From: an uncultured Oscillibacter sp.
GTDB taxonomy: Bacteria > Bacillota > Clostridia > Oscillospirales > Oscillospiraceae
Length of the DNA: 26,135 bases
Direction: 5' to 3'
NCBI GenBank assembly: GCA_900542115.1
Contig: UQMC01000010.1
Span: 1-26,135 of the forward strand
Part shown: positions 15,096 through 25,400 of the stretch, piece by piece
How positions within the stretch are numbered: position 1 is the first letter of the stretch
Layout of the letters: every line of letters begins with the position of its first letter
The notes under the pieces: model-generated
What the model was told of the DNA's origin: nothing
Seen by the model: only the letters and a program-made list of their open reading frames with translations
The model's database searches: none
Position numbers and translations under genes: made by a program

Positions 15096-15129
15096 GAGCC
15101 GCTCCGCTTCTGCGGAGCGGCTCTTTTTC
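15096..15129 (+). terminator. Strong terminator after the membrane protein gene
   Basis: GAGCCGCTCCGC pairs perfectly with GCGGAGCGGCTC around a TTCT loop, followed by a T run, 12 bases after the stop codon. Confidence 0.95.
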
Positions 15130-15686
15130 TGTGCCCGGGCGGAAGAGTTCATCGCGAGGGCTGTCCGCAGAAGCAGAGGAAGCGTTCCGGCAAGACTGGA
15201 GGAAAGCGGAGATACAGTCGAGCGCTGTCTGTCAAGAGGAAAAAACGGCGGTTTTTGACTGCTATTGCCGGAAATGTATGTATTATGTAAATCGCCTGTA
15301 AAGGGGTATCATGGGGATAACCTTGAAGAAGCGCAGTGGATAAATTTGCCTGTAGATTGAATTTTTGCTGAAATTTCAATGAAAATTCAATGTTGAAAAC
15401 TCTGTGGAAAATGTGAATAACTCCTTGTAGACAAAAATTATCATAAATTTTATGTAAATATAAAATGAAAAGAGATACTAAAACGTCGGGCGTGACCATC
15501 GGAAAAAACAGTCACTTTTTTAGCAAAATTTTTGCGGGAGCGCCAAGGCTGGATTTGTAAAGATGGCAAAACGCCAAAATTTGAACATCGCAATGGCTGC
15601 CTCATATACGAGCTGTATTATTTTTGCGAATATCTGCCATTCGATTTTCCACATGGAAAAAACGGCGGACTTTTGCCGAAACGCCC
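15130..15686. other. AT-rich intergenic region with DnaA-box-like sites
   Basis: About 560 bases with no convincing gene; the frames that cross it (for example minus 15149-15499) have no ribosome site or family resemblance. The centre, roughly 15335-15480, is strikingly rich in A and T against its surroundings. It holds 9-mers matching or one off the DnaA box TTATNCACA: minus strand at 15335-15343, 15403-15411 and 15412-15420 (the last exact), and plus strand at 15645-15653. A 12-mer AAAAAACGGCGG occurs twice, at 15240-15251 and 15657-15668. Confidence 0.55.
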
Positions 15687-15715
15687 TTGACAAGCGGGGG
15701 AACTCATGATACTGT
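15687..15715 (+). promoter_or_regulatory. Promoter of the pyrimidine operon
   Basis: A perfect TTGACA (15687-15692) is 17 bases from TACTGT (15710-15715), with TG one base before the -10 (extended -10). The leader is only about 30 bases, too short for a PyrR-type attenuator. Confidence 0.75.
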
Positions 15716-15751
15716 ATTGAAAGTTTATAGACAGATAAGGAGCGATGCACT

Positions 15752-17014
15752 GTGACCGCAATTTTGAAAAACGCACAGATGTTCCGACACGGCGTATTTT
15801 CCCGCGGCGATGTTTCCGCTGATATGGGTCCCCGTGTTTCCCGAGGCGGCAGTGATTCCACCTTTTCCGTGGATGCTTCCTCTTTTGTGATATTACCCGG
15901 TTTCGTTGATGTTCATGTACATCTTCGGGAACCGGGTTTTTCTTATAAAGAGACCATTCGCACCGGCTCCCTTGCGGCGGCTCACGGTGGCTATACGGCT
16001 GTGTGCGCCATGCCGAACCTGAACCCGGTGCCGGACAGCTTGGAGCATCTTCAGCCGGAGCTGGAGGCCATCCGCCATGACGCGGTGGTTCGGGTGCTGC
16101 CCTATGGTGCTATCACCCGGGGGGAGCAGGGGGAGGCGCTGGCGGAGCTGGAGGCCATGGCCCCCTATGTAGTGGCCTTTTCCGATGACGGGAAGGGCGT
16201 GCAGAACCGGAATATGATGCGCTGGGCCATGCAGGAGGCCAAGCGCCTCGGCAAGCTGATCGTGGCCCACTGCGAGGACAACACCCTGCTTCACGGCGGC
16301 TATATCCACGATGGCGCCTATGCCAGGGCCCACGGCCACCGGGGAATCTGCTCTGAAAGCGAGTGGCGGCCCATCCAGCGGGATCTGGAGCTGGTGCGGG
16401 AGACCGGCTGCGGCTACCATGTGTGTCACATTTCCACCAAGGAAAGCGTGGCCCTGATCCGCAAGGCCAAGGGTGAGGGACTGAACGTTACCTGTGAGAC
16501 CGGCCCCCACTATCTGTTGCTGGATGACGCCATGCTGGAGGAGGACGGGCGCTTTAAGATGAACCCGCCGCTTCGGGATAAGGCCGACCGGGAGGCGCTG
16601 TTGGAAGGCCTGGCGGACGGCACCATCGACATGATCGCCACGGACCATGCCCCTCACAGTGCCGAGGAAAAAGGCCGCGGACTGGAAAAAAGCGCCATGG
16701 GTATCGTAGGGCTGGAAACGGCCTTCCCACTGCTCTATACGCATCTGGTAAAGCCCGGTGTCATTTCCTTTGCCCGCTTGATGGAGCTGCTTCATGACGC
16801 GCCCTGCCGCCGCTTCGGCATTGCGCCGGACACCGGCTTTACCGTGTTTGATTTGAACCGCACCTATCCGATTGACCCCGCTGAATTTTTGTCCATGGGC
16901 CGGGCCACGCCCTTTGCGGGCTGGAGCGTACAGGGCCGCTGCCTGCTGACAGTCATGGAGGGGCGGGCGGTCTGGTATGATAAAACCTTGCTGGAAGGAG
17001 AGGACGCCGAATGA
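15752..17014 (+). CDS. pyrC: Dihydroorotase
   Basis: 420 residues, zinc amidohydrolase that closes carbamoyl aspartate to dihydroorotate. DVHVHLREPG near 53-62 gives the metal ligands H55 and H57. Further family motifs are CAMPNLNPVPD, VAFSDDGKG, VAHCED, HICHIS-like YHVCHIS, TCETGPHYL and TDHAPHSAEEK, and a C-terminal Y-P-I-D-P stretch. This is the long class I type. The start is a GTG at 15752 with AAGGAG 8 bases upstream; an ATG at 15745 is in another frame. It is the first gene of the operon and ends in ATGA, overlapping pyrK by 4 bases. Confidence 0.96.
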   Translation: MTAILKNAQMFRHGVFSRGDVSADMGPRVSRGGSDSTFSVDASSFVILPGFVDVHVHLREPGFSYKETIRTGSLAAAHGGYTAVCAMPNLNPVPDSLEHLQPELEAIRHDAVVRVLPYGAITRGEQGEALAELEAMAPYVVAFSDDGKGVQNRNMMRWAMQEAKRLGKLIVAHCEDNTLLHGGYIHDGAYARAHGHRGICSESEWRPIQRDLELVRETGCGYHVCHISTKESVALIRKAKGEGLNVTCETGPHYLLLDDAMLEEDGRFKMNPPLRDKADREALLEGLADGTIDMIATDHAPHSAEEKGRGLEKSAMGIVGLETAFPLLYTHLVKPGVISFARLMELLHDAPCRRFGIAPDTGFTVFDLNRTYPIDPAEFLSMGRATPFAGWSVQGRCLLTVMEGRAVWYDKTLLEGEDAE

Positions 17015-17742
17015 AGGAGACGCTGCTGACTGTTTTGGAAAATACCCGGCTGGCAGAGGGCATTTACCGTCTGCGGCTGACGGGGGACACCTCTGCCATC
17101 ACTGCGCCGGGGCAGTTTGTGAACCTGAAGCTCTCCGGCTTCTACCTTCGCCGCCCTATTTCCGTGTGCGACTGGACGGAGGGGGAGCTGACCCTCATTT
17201 ATAAGGTGCTGGGACATGGCACGGAGGCCATGACCCGTATGACCCCCGGCGCGGAGCTGAACGTGCTGACGGGGCTCGGCAACGGCTACGATGTATCCCG
17301 GGCAGGGGCGCGGCCCCTGCTGGTGGGCGGCGGCGTGGGTATTCCCCCGCTGTACGGCCTTGCCAAGCGCCTGACGGAGCGGGGCTGTCGTATTGCGGCA
17401 GTGCTGGGCTATAACCGGGCCTCTGAAATCTTTCTGGCGGAGGAGCTGAAAGCGCTGGGGGCGGAGGTCATTGTGGCCACCGCCGATGGCAGCGCCGGGA
17501 TAAAGGGCCTTGTAACGGACGGTATGGCCGCCGTTTCCGATTATACCTATCTCTACACCTGCGGCCCGGAGCCTATGCTGAAAGCGGTATACGGTGTGTG
17601 CAGGTCCGGCCAGTTCAGCTTTGAGGAGCGGATGGGCTGCGGCTTCGGGGCCTGCATGGGCTGCTCCTGCAGGACGAAATACGGCAATAAACGTATCTGT
17701 AAGGAGGGCCCGGTGCTGGAAAAGGAGGAAATTGTATGGTGA
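17011..17742 (+). CDS. pyrK: Dihydroorotate dehydrogenase electron-transfer subunit
   Basis: 243 residues. It carries FAD and a 2Fe-2S cluster and passes electrons from dihydroorotate oxidation on PyrD to NAD+. FAD-binding YLRRPISVCD lies near 45-54, the NAD/FAD Rossmann start LLVGGGVGIPPLY near 103-115, and the cluster ligands C210, C215, C218 and C230 sit in a CX4CX2CX11C pattern. The start overlaps pyrC by four bases and the end overlaps pyrD by seven. Its presence shows that the next gene is the class 1B enzyme. Confidence 0.95.
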   Translation: MKETLLTVLENTRLAEGIYRLRLTGDTSAITAPGQFVNLKLSGFYLRRPISVCDWTEGELTLIYKVLGHGTEAMTRMTPGAELNVLTGLGNGYDVSRAGARPLLVGGGVGIPPLYGLAKRLTERGCRIAAVLGYNRASEIFLAEELKALGAEVIVATADGSAGIKGLVTDGMAAVSDYTYLYTCGPEPMLKAVYGVCRSGQFSFEERMGCGFGACMGCSCRTKYGNKRICKEGPVLEKEEIVW

Positions 17743-18653
17743 ATACAAAAGTGACCCTCTGCGGCGTGGAGCTGGACAATCCCGTCATCCCCGCCAGCGG
17801 CACCTTTGGCTACGGCTATGAGTTTGCGGAGCTGTATGACATCAATCTGTTGGGCACGTTCTCCTTCAAGGGGACTACCCGGGAGCCCCGCTACGGCAAT
17901 CCCACCCCCCGCATTGCGGAGTATGCCGGGGGCCTGCTGAACGCGGTGGGACTGCAAAATCCCGGCGTGGACACCGTGATCTCAGAGGAGCTGCCGAAGC
18001 TGAAGCAGGTCTTCCACAAGCCGGTGATGGCGAATATCAGCGGCTTTTCAGTAGCGGAATACGCCGAGGTCTGCGAAAAGCTGGACGCGCAGGAGCAGGT
18101 GGGCTGGCTGGAGGTGAATATCTCCTGTCCCAATGTCCATGGCGGCGGCGCGGCCTTCGGTGCGGACCCCAAGGCCGCCGCGGAGGTGACGCGGGCGGTT
18201 CGGGCAGTGACAAAAAAGCCCATTATTTTAAAGTTGTCCCCCACAGCGGCGGATATCACTGCCGTGGCGAAAGCCTGTGAGGACGCGGGGGCGGATGGCG
18301 TCAGTCTCATCAACACCCTGCCGGGGATGCGAATCGACCTGAAGCGGCGCCGCCCGCTGCTGGCCAACGGCACCGGCGGGATGTCCGGGCCGGGAATGCT
18401 GCCGCTGGCGGTGCGGATGGTGTATCAGGTCTACGAGGCGGTGAAAATCCCCATTATAGGTATGGGCGGCGTCACCACGGCGGAGGATGTCATCGAGCTG
18501 ATGCTGGCGGGAGCCACCGCCGTGGGCGTGGGGGCGGCCAATCTGGTGGAGCCCTTTGCCTGCAAGCATATTATTGAGAATTTGCCTGCCGTGATGGAGC
18601 GGTATGGCATGGAAAATCTGACAGAGATCATAGGAGGAGCACATCATGGGTAA
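17736..18653 (+). CDS. pyrD: Dihydroorotate dehydrogenase, class 1B catalytic subunit
   Basis: 305 residues, FMN TIM barrel. It oxidises dihydroorotate to orotate as a heterotetramer with PyrK. Visible are [12 protein letters not shown] near the N-terminus, the SFKGTT segment with K45, [14 protein letters not shown] with the class 1 catalytic Cys131, KLSPTAADI, and the FMN phosphate region [19 protein letters not shown]. The cysteine rather than serine base agrees with class 1. It overlaps pyrK by 7 bases and pyrF by 8. Confidence 0.95.
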   Translation: MVNTKVTLCGVELDNPVIPASGTFGYGYEFAELYDINLLGTFSFKGTTREPRYGNPTPRIAEYAGGLLNAVGLQNPGVDTVISEELPKLKQVFHKPVMANISGFSVAEYAEVCEKLDAQEQVGWLEVNISCPNVHGGGAAFGADPKAAAEVTRAVRAVTKKPIILKLSPTAADITAVAKACEDAGADGVSLINTLPGMRIDLKRRRPLLANGTGGMSGPGMLPLAVRMVYQVYEAVKIPIIGMGGVTTAEDVIELMLAGATAVGVGAANLVEPFACKHIIENLPAVMERYGMENLTEIIGGAHHG

Positions 18654-19344
18654 GGACGTTATCATTGCGCTGGACTTTGACAGCAAGGAAAAAACACTGG
18701 CATTTCTGGACCGCTTCACGGAGGAAAAGCCCTTTGTGAAGATCGGCATGGAGCTGTTTTACGCCGAAGGGCCCTCCATCGTGCGGGAAATTCGCGGTCG
18801 CGGACATAAAATCTTTTTGGATCTCAAGCTGCATGACATTCCCAACACCGTGAAAAAGGCCATGGCGGCATTGTCCGCGCTGGATGTGGACTTGGTGAAC
18901 GTCCATGCCGCCGGTACCGGCGCCATGATGTCCGCCGCGCTGGAGGGTCTCACCCGGCCCGACGGCACCCGTCCGCTGCTCATCGCTGTGACCCAGCTGA
19001 CCTCCACGGATCAGGACATGCTGGAAAAAGAGCTGTGGATCGAAAAGCCTCTTGCCGAGGTGGTGATGCACTATGCCGAAAACGCCGCGCAGGCGGGTCT
19101 GGACGGCGTGGTGTGCTCCCCCCTGGAAGCGGGGGGCGTCCACGAGCGCTGCGGCAAGAACTTCCTCACCGTGACCCCTGGTGTCCGCTTCGCCGATGGA
19201 GACGTGGGCGACCAGAAGCGGGTCACCACCCCGGAAAGAGCCCGGGAACTGGGCTCCGACTATATCGTGGTGGGCCGGCCCATCACGCAGGCAGAGGACC
19301 CTGTGGCCGCCTATCGCCGCTGCGTGGCGGAGTTCGTAGGCTGA
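18646..19344 (+). CDS. pyrF: Orotidine 5'-phosphate decarboxylase
   Basis: 232 residues, the E. coli-like short form. Its TIM barrel decarboxylates OMP to UMP without cofactors. The catalytic array is present: D10 in IALDFD, K32 in VKIGMELF, and D59-K61-D64 in [13 protein letters not shown]. Later TPGVRF and the phosphate-binding YIVVGRPIT are visible. AGGAGG precedes the ATG, which overlaps the pyrD end by 8 bases. A 48-base A-rich gap without a terminator separates it from pyrE. Confidence 0.96.
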   Translation: MGKDVIIALDFDSKEKTLAFLDRFTEEKPFVKIGMELFYAEGPSIVREIRGRGHKIFLDLKLHDIPNTVKKAMAALSALDVDLVNVHAAGTGAMMSAALEGLTRPDGTRPLLIAVTQLTSTDQDMLEKELWIEKPLAEVVMHYAENAAQAGLDGVVCSPLEAGGVHERCGKNFLTVTPGVRFADGDVGDQKRVTTPERARELGSDYIVVGRPITQAEDPVAAYRRCVAEFVG

Positions 19345-19392
19345 GAACAAAAAAGCAAAATAAAATTTTGTGGATAGATAAAGGAGAGAACG

Positions 19393-20043
19393 ATGGAGCA
19401 TATCAATGTGCGCGTTGCCAAGCGCCTGCTGGAGATTCGGGCGGTATTTCTCCGCCCGCAGGAGCCCTTTACATGGGCCAGCGGCATCAAAAGCCCGATT
19501 TACTGCGATAACCGGCTGATTCTCACGGCCCCTGAGGCGAGAAACGAGGTGGAGCAGGCCATTGCGGACGCCGTAAAGCGGGAGTATCCGGCGACGGAGG
19601 TCCTGATGGGAACGGCCACGGCGGGCATCGCCCACGCCGCCATCGCCGCGCATCTGCTGGGCCTGCCCATGGGCTATGTCCGCTCCGGCAATAAAGACCA
19701 CGGCCGCCAGAACCGCATTGAGGGACGTCTGGACAAGGGTGAGAAGGTTGTGGTCATCGAGGACCTCATTTCCACCGGCGGCAGTGTGCTGGAAACGGTG
19801 GAAGCCCTCCGGGAAGCGGGGGCCGAGGTGCTGGGCGTGGTGAGCATTTTCACCTACGGCATGAAAAAGGGCATTGAGCGGATGGCGGCGGCCAACGTGA
19901 AGAACGTGAGCCTGACCGATTTGGACACCATCGCGCAGGTAGGTGCCGCAGAGGGCTATATCTCTCAGGAGGATGTGGCCCGGCTGCTGAAATTCCGGGA
20001 GAACCCGTCCGATGAAAGCTGGATTCAGGGAGGAGAAAACTGA
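19393..20043 (+). CDS. pyrE: Orotate phosphoribosyltransferase
   Basis: 216 residues. It joins orotate and PRPP to OMP. The PRPP loop [16 protein letters not shown] spans about 119-134. The substrate region [16 protein letters not shown] and the flexible loop [14 protein letters not shown] near 98-111 are also present. A good AAGGAG site precedes the ATG. It ends 1 base before the pyrB ATG. Confidence 0.96.
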   Translation: MEHINVRVAKRLLEIRAVFLRPQEPFTWASGIKSPIYCDNRLILTAPEARNEVEQAIADAVKREYPATEVLMGTATAGIAHAAIAAHLLGLPMGYVRSGNKDHGRQNRIEGRLDKGEKVVVIEDLISTGGSVLETVEALREAGAEVLGVVSIFTYGMKKGIERMAAANVKNVSLTDLDTIAQVGAAEGYISQEDVARLLKFRENPSDESWIQGGEN

Positions 20044-20044
20044 C

Positions 20045-20959
20045 ATGGAAAATTTAATCGACATTATGCAGCTCTCTGTAGAAGAGATCGACGCACTGGT
20101 GCAAAAGGGCTGCGACATTATGGCCAACCCTGCCGCATACGCCCATAAGTGCGACGGAAAAATTCTGGCAACGCTGTTTTTTGAACCCTCCACCCGCACC
20201 CGCCTGAGCTTTGAGAGCGCCATGCTGTCTCTGGGTGGACAGGTGCTGGGCTTTTCCTCCGCCGCCAGCTCCTCCGCCTCCAAGGGCGAGAGCGTGGCGG
20301 ATACCATCCGGGTGGTCAGCGCCTACTGCGATATCATCGCCATGCGACACCCCAAGGAGGGCGCGCCGCTGGTGGCGACCATGCACTCTCTGGTGCCGGT
20401 CATCAACGCCGGCGACGGCGGACACAACCACCCCACCCAGACGCTGACGGACCTGATGACCATTCACAAAGAAAAAGGCCATGTGGACAATCTGACGGTG
20501 GGCTTCTGCGGCGACCTGAAGTTCGGCCGTACCGTGCATTCTCTGGTCGCGGCCATGAGCCGCTACACCGGCATCCGCTTTGTGTTTGTATCCCCGGAGG
20601 AGCTGAAGCTGCCCCGCTATGTCAAGGAGCAGTACATCAAGGAAAAGAATATCCCCTATACGCAGTCCGCCTCTTTGGAGGAGGTCATGCCGGAGCTGGA
20701 TGTGCTGTACATGACCCGCGTTCAAAAGGAGCGCTTTTTCAACGAGGAGGATTACCTCCGCCTGAAGGACAGCTACATTCTCACCCCGGACAAGCTGGCA
20801 AACGCCAAAAAGGATTTGTGCATCCTGCACCCGCTGCCCCGCGTGAATGAAATTTCTGTGGCGGTGGACGATGACCCCCGGGCCTGCTACTTCAAGCAGG
20901 CGCAGAACGGCCGGTATATCCGCATGGCGCTGATTATGAAGCTGCTGGGCATTGCGTGA
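20045..20959 (+). CDS. pyrB: Aspartate carbamoyltransferase, catalytic chain
   Basis: 304 residues. It transfers the carbamoyl group from carbamoyl phosphate to aspartate. [15 protein letters not shown] near 45-59 is the carbamoyl-phosphate loop, HPTQTLTDL near 129-137 and [10 protein letters not shown] near the C-terminus complete the site. The start at 20045 is preferred over an in-frame upstream ATG at 20012 because GGAGGAG lies 10 bases before it and the upstream codons belong to the pyrE end. The regulatory chain gene follows. Confidence 0.95.
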   Translation: MENLIDIMQLSVEEIDALVQKGCDIMANPAAYAHKCDGKILATLFFEPSTRTRLSFESAMLSLGGQVLGFSSAASSSASKGESVADTIRVVSAYCDIIAMRHPKEGAPLVATMHSLVPVINAGDGGHNHPTQTLTDLMTIHKEKGHVDNLTVGFCGDLKFGRTVHSLVAAMSRYTGIRFVFVSPEELKLPRYVKEQYIKEKNIPYTQSASLEEVMPELDVLYMTRVQKERFFNEEDYLRLKDSYILTPDKLANAKKDLCILHPLPRVNEISVAVDDDPRACYFKQAQNGRYIRMALIMKLLGIA

Positions 20960-20974
20960 AAGGAGAAAACGGAC

Positions 20975-21394
20975 ATGATTATCGATTCCATTCAGAACGG
21001 CATCGTCATTGACCATATCACCGCCGGAAAGGCCATGGAGCTCTATAACATTCTGGGATTGGACAAGCTGGAGTGCACCGTGGCCATTTTGAAAAACGTC
21101 ACCAGCGGCAAGCTGGGCCGCAAGGACATCATCAAAATTGACCGGGAAATGGACCTTGACTGGGACCTCATCGGCTATGTGGACCCCAGCATTACGGTGA
21201 ACATCATCCGGGACGGTGCGCTGGCGGAAAAGCGGACGCTGAAGCTGCCGGAGCGTATCCGGGGTGTGCTGAAGTGTAAGAATCCCCGATGCATCACCTC
21301 TGTGGAGCAGGAGCTGACGCAGGAGTTTGTGCTGACGGACCCGGAAAAGCGGGTCTACCGCTGCCGCTACTGTGAAACGCAAGCGGGCCGGTGA
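20975..21394 (+). CDS. pyrI: Aspartate carbamoyltransferase, regulatory chain
   Basis: 139 residues. It binds nucleotide effectors and holds the enzyme in the ATCase complex. An N-terminal allosteric domain is followed by a zinc domain with ligands C101, C106, C130 and C133 (CKNPRC and CRYC). GKAMELYNILGL and VTSGKLGRKDIIKI are typical of the family. It begins 15 bases after pyrB. The protein gives the operon allosteric control at the enzyme level. Confidence 0.95.
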   Translation: MIIDSIQNGIVIDHITAGKAMELYNILGLDKLECTVAILKNVTSGKLGRKDIIKIDREMDLDWDLIGYVDPSITVNIIRDGALAEKRTLKLPERIRGVLKCKNPRCITSVEQELTQEFVLTDPEKRVYRCRYCETQAGR

Positions 21395-21414
21395 TGTGCG
21401 GACAGGGAGTGAGC

Positions 21415-22479
21415 ATGAAAAAAGGTTATCTTGTTTTGCAGGATGGTCAGGTATTTGAGGGCCTCCGTTTCGGCGCGGAGCACGATACCGTGGGTGAACT
21501 GGTGTTCACCACGGGCATGTGCGGCTATATCGAAACGCTGACGGATCCCAGCTATGCCGGTCAGATCGTTATGCAGACCTATCCGCTTATCGGCAATTAC
21601 GGCATCATCCGGGCCGACTTTGAGGGCCCCTGCTGTGTGAAGGGCTATGTGGTGCGGGAATACTGCGATACGCCCTCCAATTTCCGCACGGACTGCGCTC
21701 TGGACACATTTTTGAAGGAGCAGAGCGTGCCGGGTTTATATGGTGTGGATACCCGGGAACTGACCCGCATCATCCGGGAGCACGGTGTGATGAACGCCGC
21801 CATCTGCGATGAAATTCCCGCTGACCTGACGCCTGTTCGGACCTACGCCGTGACCGGCGTGGTGGAGGCGGTTTCCTGTAAGGCGCCGGTCATCCATCCG
21901 GCGGAGGGGGAGCGGCGCTTCCGGGTGTCTCTCATCGACTACGGCGCCAAGCGCAATATCATCCGGGAGCTTCAAAAGCGCGGCTGTGAGGTCACGGTTC
22001 TGCCCGCGGCTGTCTCCGCGGAAGAAATTCTGGCCGCGGCACCGGATGGACTCATGCTCTCCAACGGCCCCGGCGACCCGGCGGAGAATACCTATCAGAT
22101 CGAGCAGATTCGCAGGCTTTTGGGAAAAATCCCGATGTTTGGTATCTGCCTTGGACACCAACTGACAGCTTTGGCCGCCGGAGGCAGCACCTATAAGCTG
22201 AAATATGGCCACCGGGGCGTAAACCAGCCTGTCCGGGATGTGGCCGGTGTCCGCACCTATATCACCAGCCAGAACCACGGTTACGCTGTGGACAGCGATA
22301 CGGTGAAACTGGGCCGGATTCGCTATGCCAACGCCAATGACGGTACCTGCGAGGGTATCGACTACCCGGAGCTGCGGGCGTTTACCGTCCAGTTCCACCC
22401 GGAGGCCTGCACCGGCCCCAAGGATACGTCCTTCCTCTTTGACCGGTTTGTGGAGCTTATGAAAGGCGGTGAGAGGTAA
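21415..22479 (+). CDS. carA: Carbamoyl-phosphate synthase, small (glutaminase) chain
   Basis: 354 residues. It releases ammonia from glutamine and feeds it to CarB. An N-terminal CPSase_sm domain (KKGYLVLQDGQVFEG, FTTGMCGYIETLTDPSYAGQIV) is followed by a class I glutaminase with nucleophile C245 in GICLGHQL and H328/E330 in QFHPEA. AGGGAG 5 bases upstream decides the ATG at 21415; in-frame starts at 21391 and 21394 lie in the pyrI stop and lack a site. The gene ends TAATG, so its stop overlaps the carB start by one base. Confidence 0.95.
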   Translation: MKKGYLVLQDGQVFEGLRFGAEHDTVGELVFTTGMCGYIETLTDPSYAGQIVMQTYPLIGNYGIIRADFEGPCCVKGYVVREYCDTPSNFRTDCALDTFLKEQSVPGLYGVDTRELTRIIREHGVMNAAICDEIPADLTPVRTYAVTGVVEAVSCKAPVIHPAEGERRFRVSLIDYGAKRNIIRELQKRGCEVTVLPAAVSAEEILAAAPDGLMLSNGPGDPAENTYQIEQIRRLLGKIPMFGICLGHQLTALAAGGSTYKLKYGHRGVNQPVRDVAGVRTYITSQNHGYAVDSDTVKLGRIRYANANDGTCEGIDYPELRAFTVQFHPEACTGPKDTSFLFDRFVELMKGGER

Positions 22480-25400
22480 TGCCGTTAGATAATTCTATTA
22501 AAAAGGTCCTTGTCATTGGCTCCGGCCCCATTGTCATCGGGCAGGCCGCCGAGTTTGACTATGCCGGTGCGCAGGCCTGCCGCGTTTTAAAGGAGGCGGG
22601 GGTCAATGTGGTGTTGTGCAACTCCAACCCCGCCACCATCATGACCGATCAGGCCATGGCGGACGAAATTTATCTGGAGCCCCTCACCACGGAGACCATC
22701 AAGCGCATCATTAAAAAGGAACGGCCCGACAGCATTCTGGCGGGCCTCGGCGGACAGACCGGCCTGACGCTGGCCATGCAGCTTGACAAGGAGGGCTTTT
22801 TGGCCCAGCAGGGCGTTCGCCTGCTGGGGACGGACGCCAAGACCATTTCCCGGGCCGAGGACAGGGAGCTTTTCAAGGAGGCCATGGCGGAGATCGGCCA
22901 GCCGGTCATTGCCTCGGACATTGCCGAGACGGTGGAGGACGCGCTGGCAGTGGCCGCCCGCATTGGCTATCCTGTCATTGTCCGTCCCGCCTTTACGCTG
23001 GGTGGCGCCGGCGGCGGTGCCGCCGCCAACGAGGCGGAGCTGAGGGTCATTGCACAGACGGGACTGGACGCTTCGCCCATTACACAGATTCTGGTGGAAA
23101 AGGCCATCTTCGGCTGGAAGGAAATTGAGTTTGAGACCATGCGGGATGGCGTGGGCAACGTCATTGCCGTGTGCTCCATGGAAAACTTTGACCCCGTGGG
23201 CGTCCATACCGGCGATTCCATTGTGGTTGCCCCCACCCAGACCTTGGCGGACAAGGAGTTCCAGATGCTCCGCAAGGCGTCACTGGACATCATCACCCAC
23301 CTTGGCATTGTGGGCGGCTGTAATGTGCAGCTTGCTCTGAACCCGGACAGCTTTGAGTACGCGGTCATTGAGGTCAATCCCCGCGTCAGCCGTTCCTCCG
23401 CGCTGGCCTCCAAGGCCACCGGCTATCCCATTGCCAAGATCACCACAAAAATCGCGCTGGGCTACACGCTGGACGAAATCAAAAATGACATCACCGGCAA
23501 GACCTGCGCCTGCTTTGAGCCGACGCTGGACTATATCGTGGTCAAAATGCCGAAGTGGCCCTTTGATAAGTTTGCCGATGCCAGCCGCACGCTGGGAACG
23601 CAGATGAAGGCCACCGGCGAGGTCATGGCCATTGCCCCCAGCTTTGAAATGGCGCTGATGAAGGCGGTCCGGGGCGCAGAGGTGGGACTGGACAGCCTGA
23701 ACCGCAAGCGGGACGCGGAGGACACCGCGCCTATCTGGGAGCGGCTGCGCCGGGTGGATGACCACCGGCTGTTCACGGTGTTCGAGGCGTTGAAGGCCGG
23801 CGTCTCCGTGGATGAGATCTTCGGCATCACCCGCATTGACCGCTGGTTCCTCTCCAAGCTGAAAAAAATGGCGGACTTTGAAAAGACACTGGCGGCCGAC
23901 GGTCTGACGGAGGCCCATTATGAGACCGGAAAGCGCATGGGCTATCCCGACGAGACGCTGCTGCGCCTCTCCGGCGCAAAGGCTCTGCCTTGCCCGCACA
24001 GAGACGCCGTTTACAAGATGGTGGACACCTGCGGCGCGGAGTTTGACGCCGAAACGCCCTATTTCTATTCTACCTTTGACAAGTTCTGCGAGTCCCGGAC
24101 CTTCCCCCGCAGCGGAAAGCCCGTTATTATGGTGCTGGGCTCCGGCCCCATCCGTATCGGTCAGGGCATTGAGTTCGACTATTCCTCCGTCCACTGCGTC
24201 TGGACGCTGAAGGAGCTGGGCTATGAGGTGGTCATCGTCAACAACAACCCGGAGACTGTTTCCACGGACTATGATACCGCCGACCGGCTGTACTTCGAGC
24301 CGCTGTGCCCCGAGGATGTCATGCACATCATCGAGGTGGAAAAGCCGGTGGGCGTTGTGGTGGCCTTCGGCGGCCAGACGGCCATCAAGCTCACCAAGTT
24401 CCTGGACAGCCACGGTATCCCCATTTTGGGTACCAGCGCGGAATCCATCGACATGGCCGAGGACCGGGAGCGGTTTGACGCGCTGCTGGAGCGCTTTTCC
24501 ATCAAGCGTCCGCAGGGCCGGGGCATCACCGGAATGCAGGAGGCGCTGGACGCCGCCCACGAGCTGGGCTATCCCGTTCTGCTGCGCCCCAGTTATGTCA
24601 TCGGCGGGCAGAACATGGTCATTGCCCATAACGATGAGGATGTGCGGACCTATATGGAGGTCATTCTCTCCGGCAAGATCGAAAACCCGGTGCTGGTGGA
24701 CCAGTACCTCATGGGTAAGGAGCTGGAGGTAGACGTTATCTCCGACGGAAAGGATGTGCTGATTCCCGGCGTCATGCAGCACATTGAGCGCACCGGTGTC
24801 CATTCCGGCGACTCCATTGCCGTTTACCCGCCGTTTTCCATCGGCGATAAGATGCTCAAGACCATTGTGGACTGCTCGGAAAAGCTGGCCCTGTCTCTGG
24901 GAACCCATGGCCTCATCAATATTCAGTATCTGATCTACCAGAACGAGCTGTACGTCATCGAGGTCAATCCCCGGGCCAGCCGCACCGTGCCGTATATCTC
25001 CAAGGTAACAGGCGTGCCGATGGTGGACATCGCCACGCGGGTCATGGTGGGTCAGCCGTTGGCCTCTCTTGGCTACGGCACGGGGCTGTACCGGCAGCCG
25101 CCCTATGTGGCGGTGAAGGTGCCGGTATTCTCCTTTGAAAAGCTGACGGACGCCAATGCCGCCCTCTCCCCGGAGATGAAGTCCACCGGCGAGGTGCTGG
25201 GCCTTGGCAAAAATATGCAGGAGGCGCTGTTCAAGGGCCTTGTCTCTGCCGGCTACAAGGTGGAAAAGGAGGCTCGGGGTGGCGTGCTGATCTCCGTGAA
25301 CCACCGGGACCAGCCGGAGGTGGTGGACATCGCCCGAAAGCTCAGCGAAATGGGCTTCAAGCTCTATGCCACTGAGGGCACCGCCATTGAGATTGCCCGG

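Noticed and set aside
15149..15499. 116-codon minus-strand frame in the intergenic gap
   Set aside because: No ribosome site, no family resemblance, composition follows the AT-rich DNA.
15716..15751. PyrR-binding attenuator or riboswitch before pyrC
   Set aside because: The stretch between promoter and GTG is about 35 bases and has no stem-loop or terminator.
18628..20307. 559-codon open frame on the minus strand
   Set aside because: It lies antisense to pyrF, pyrE and part of pyrB, all of which show complete family motifs; its histidine/glycine-rich translation has no family resemblance.
20054..21382. 442-codon open frame on the minus strand
   Set aside because: Antisense shadow of pyrB and pyrI.
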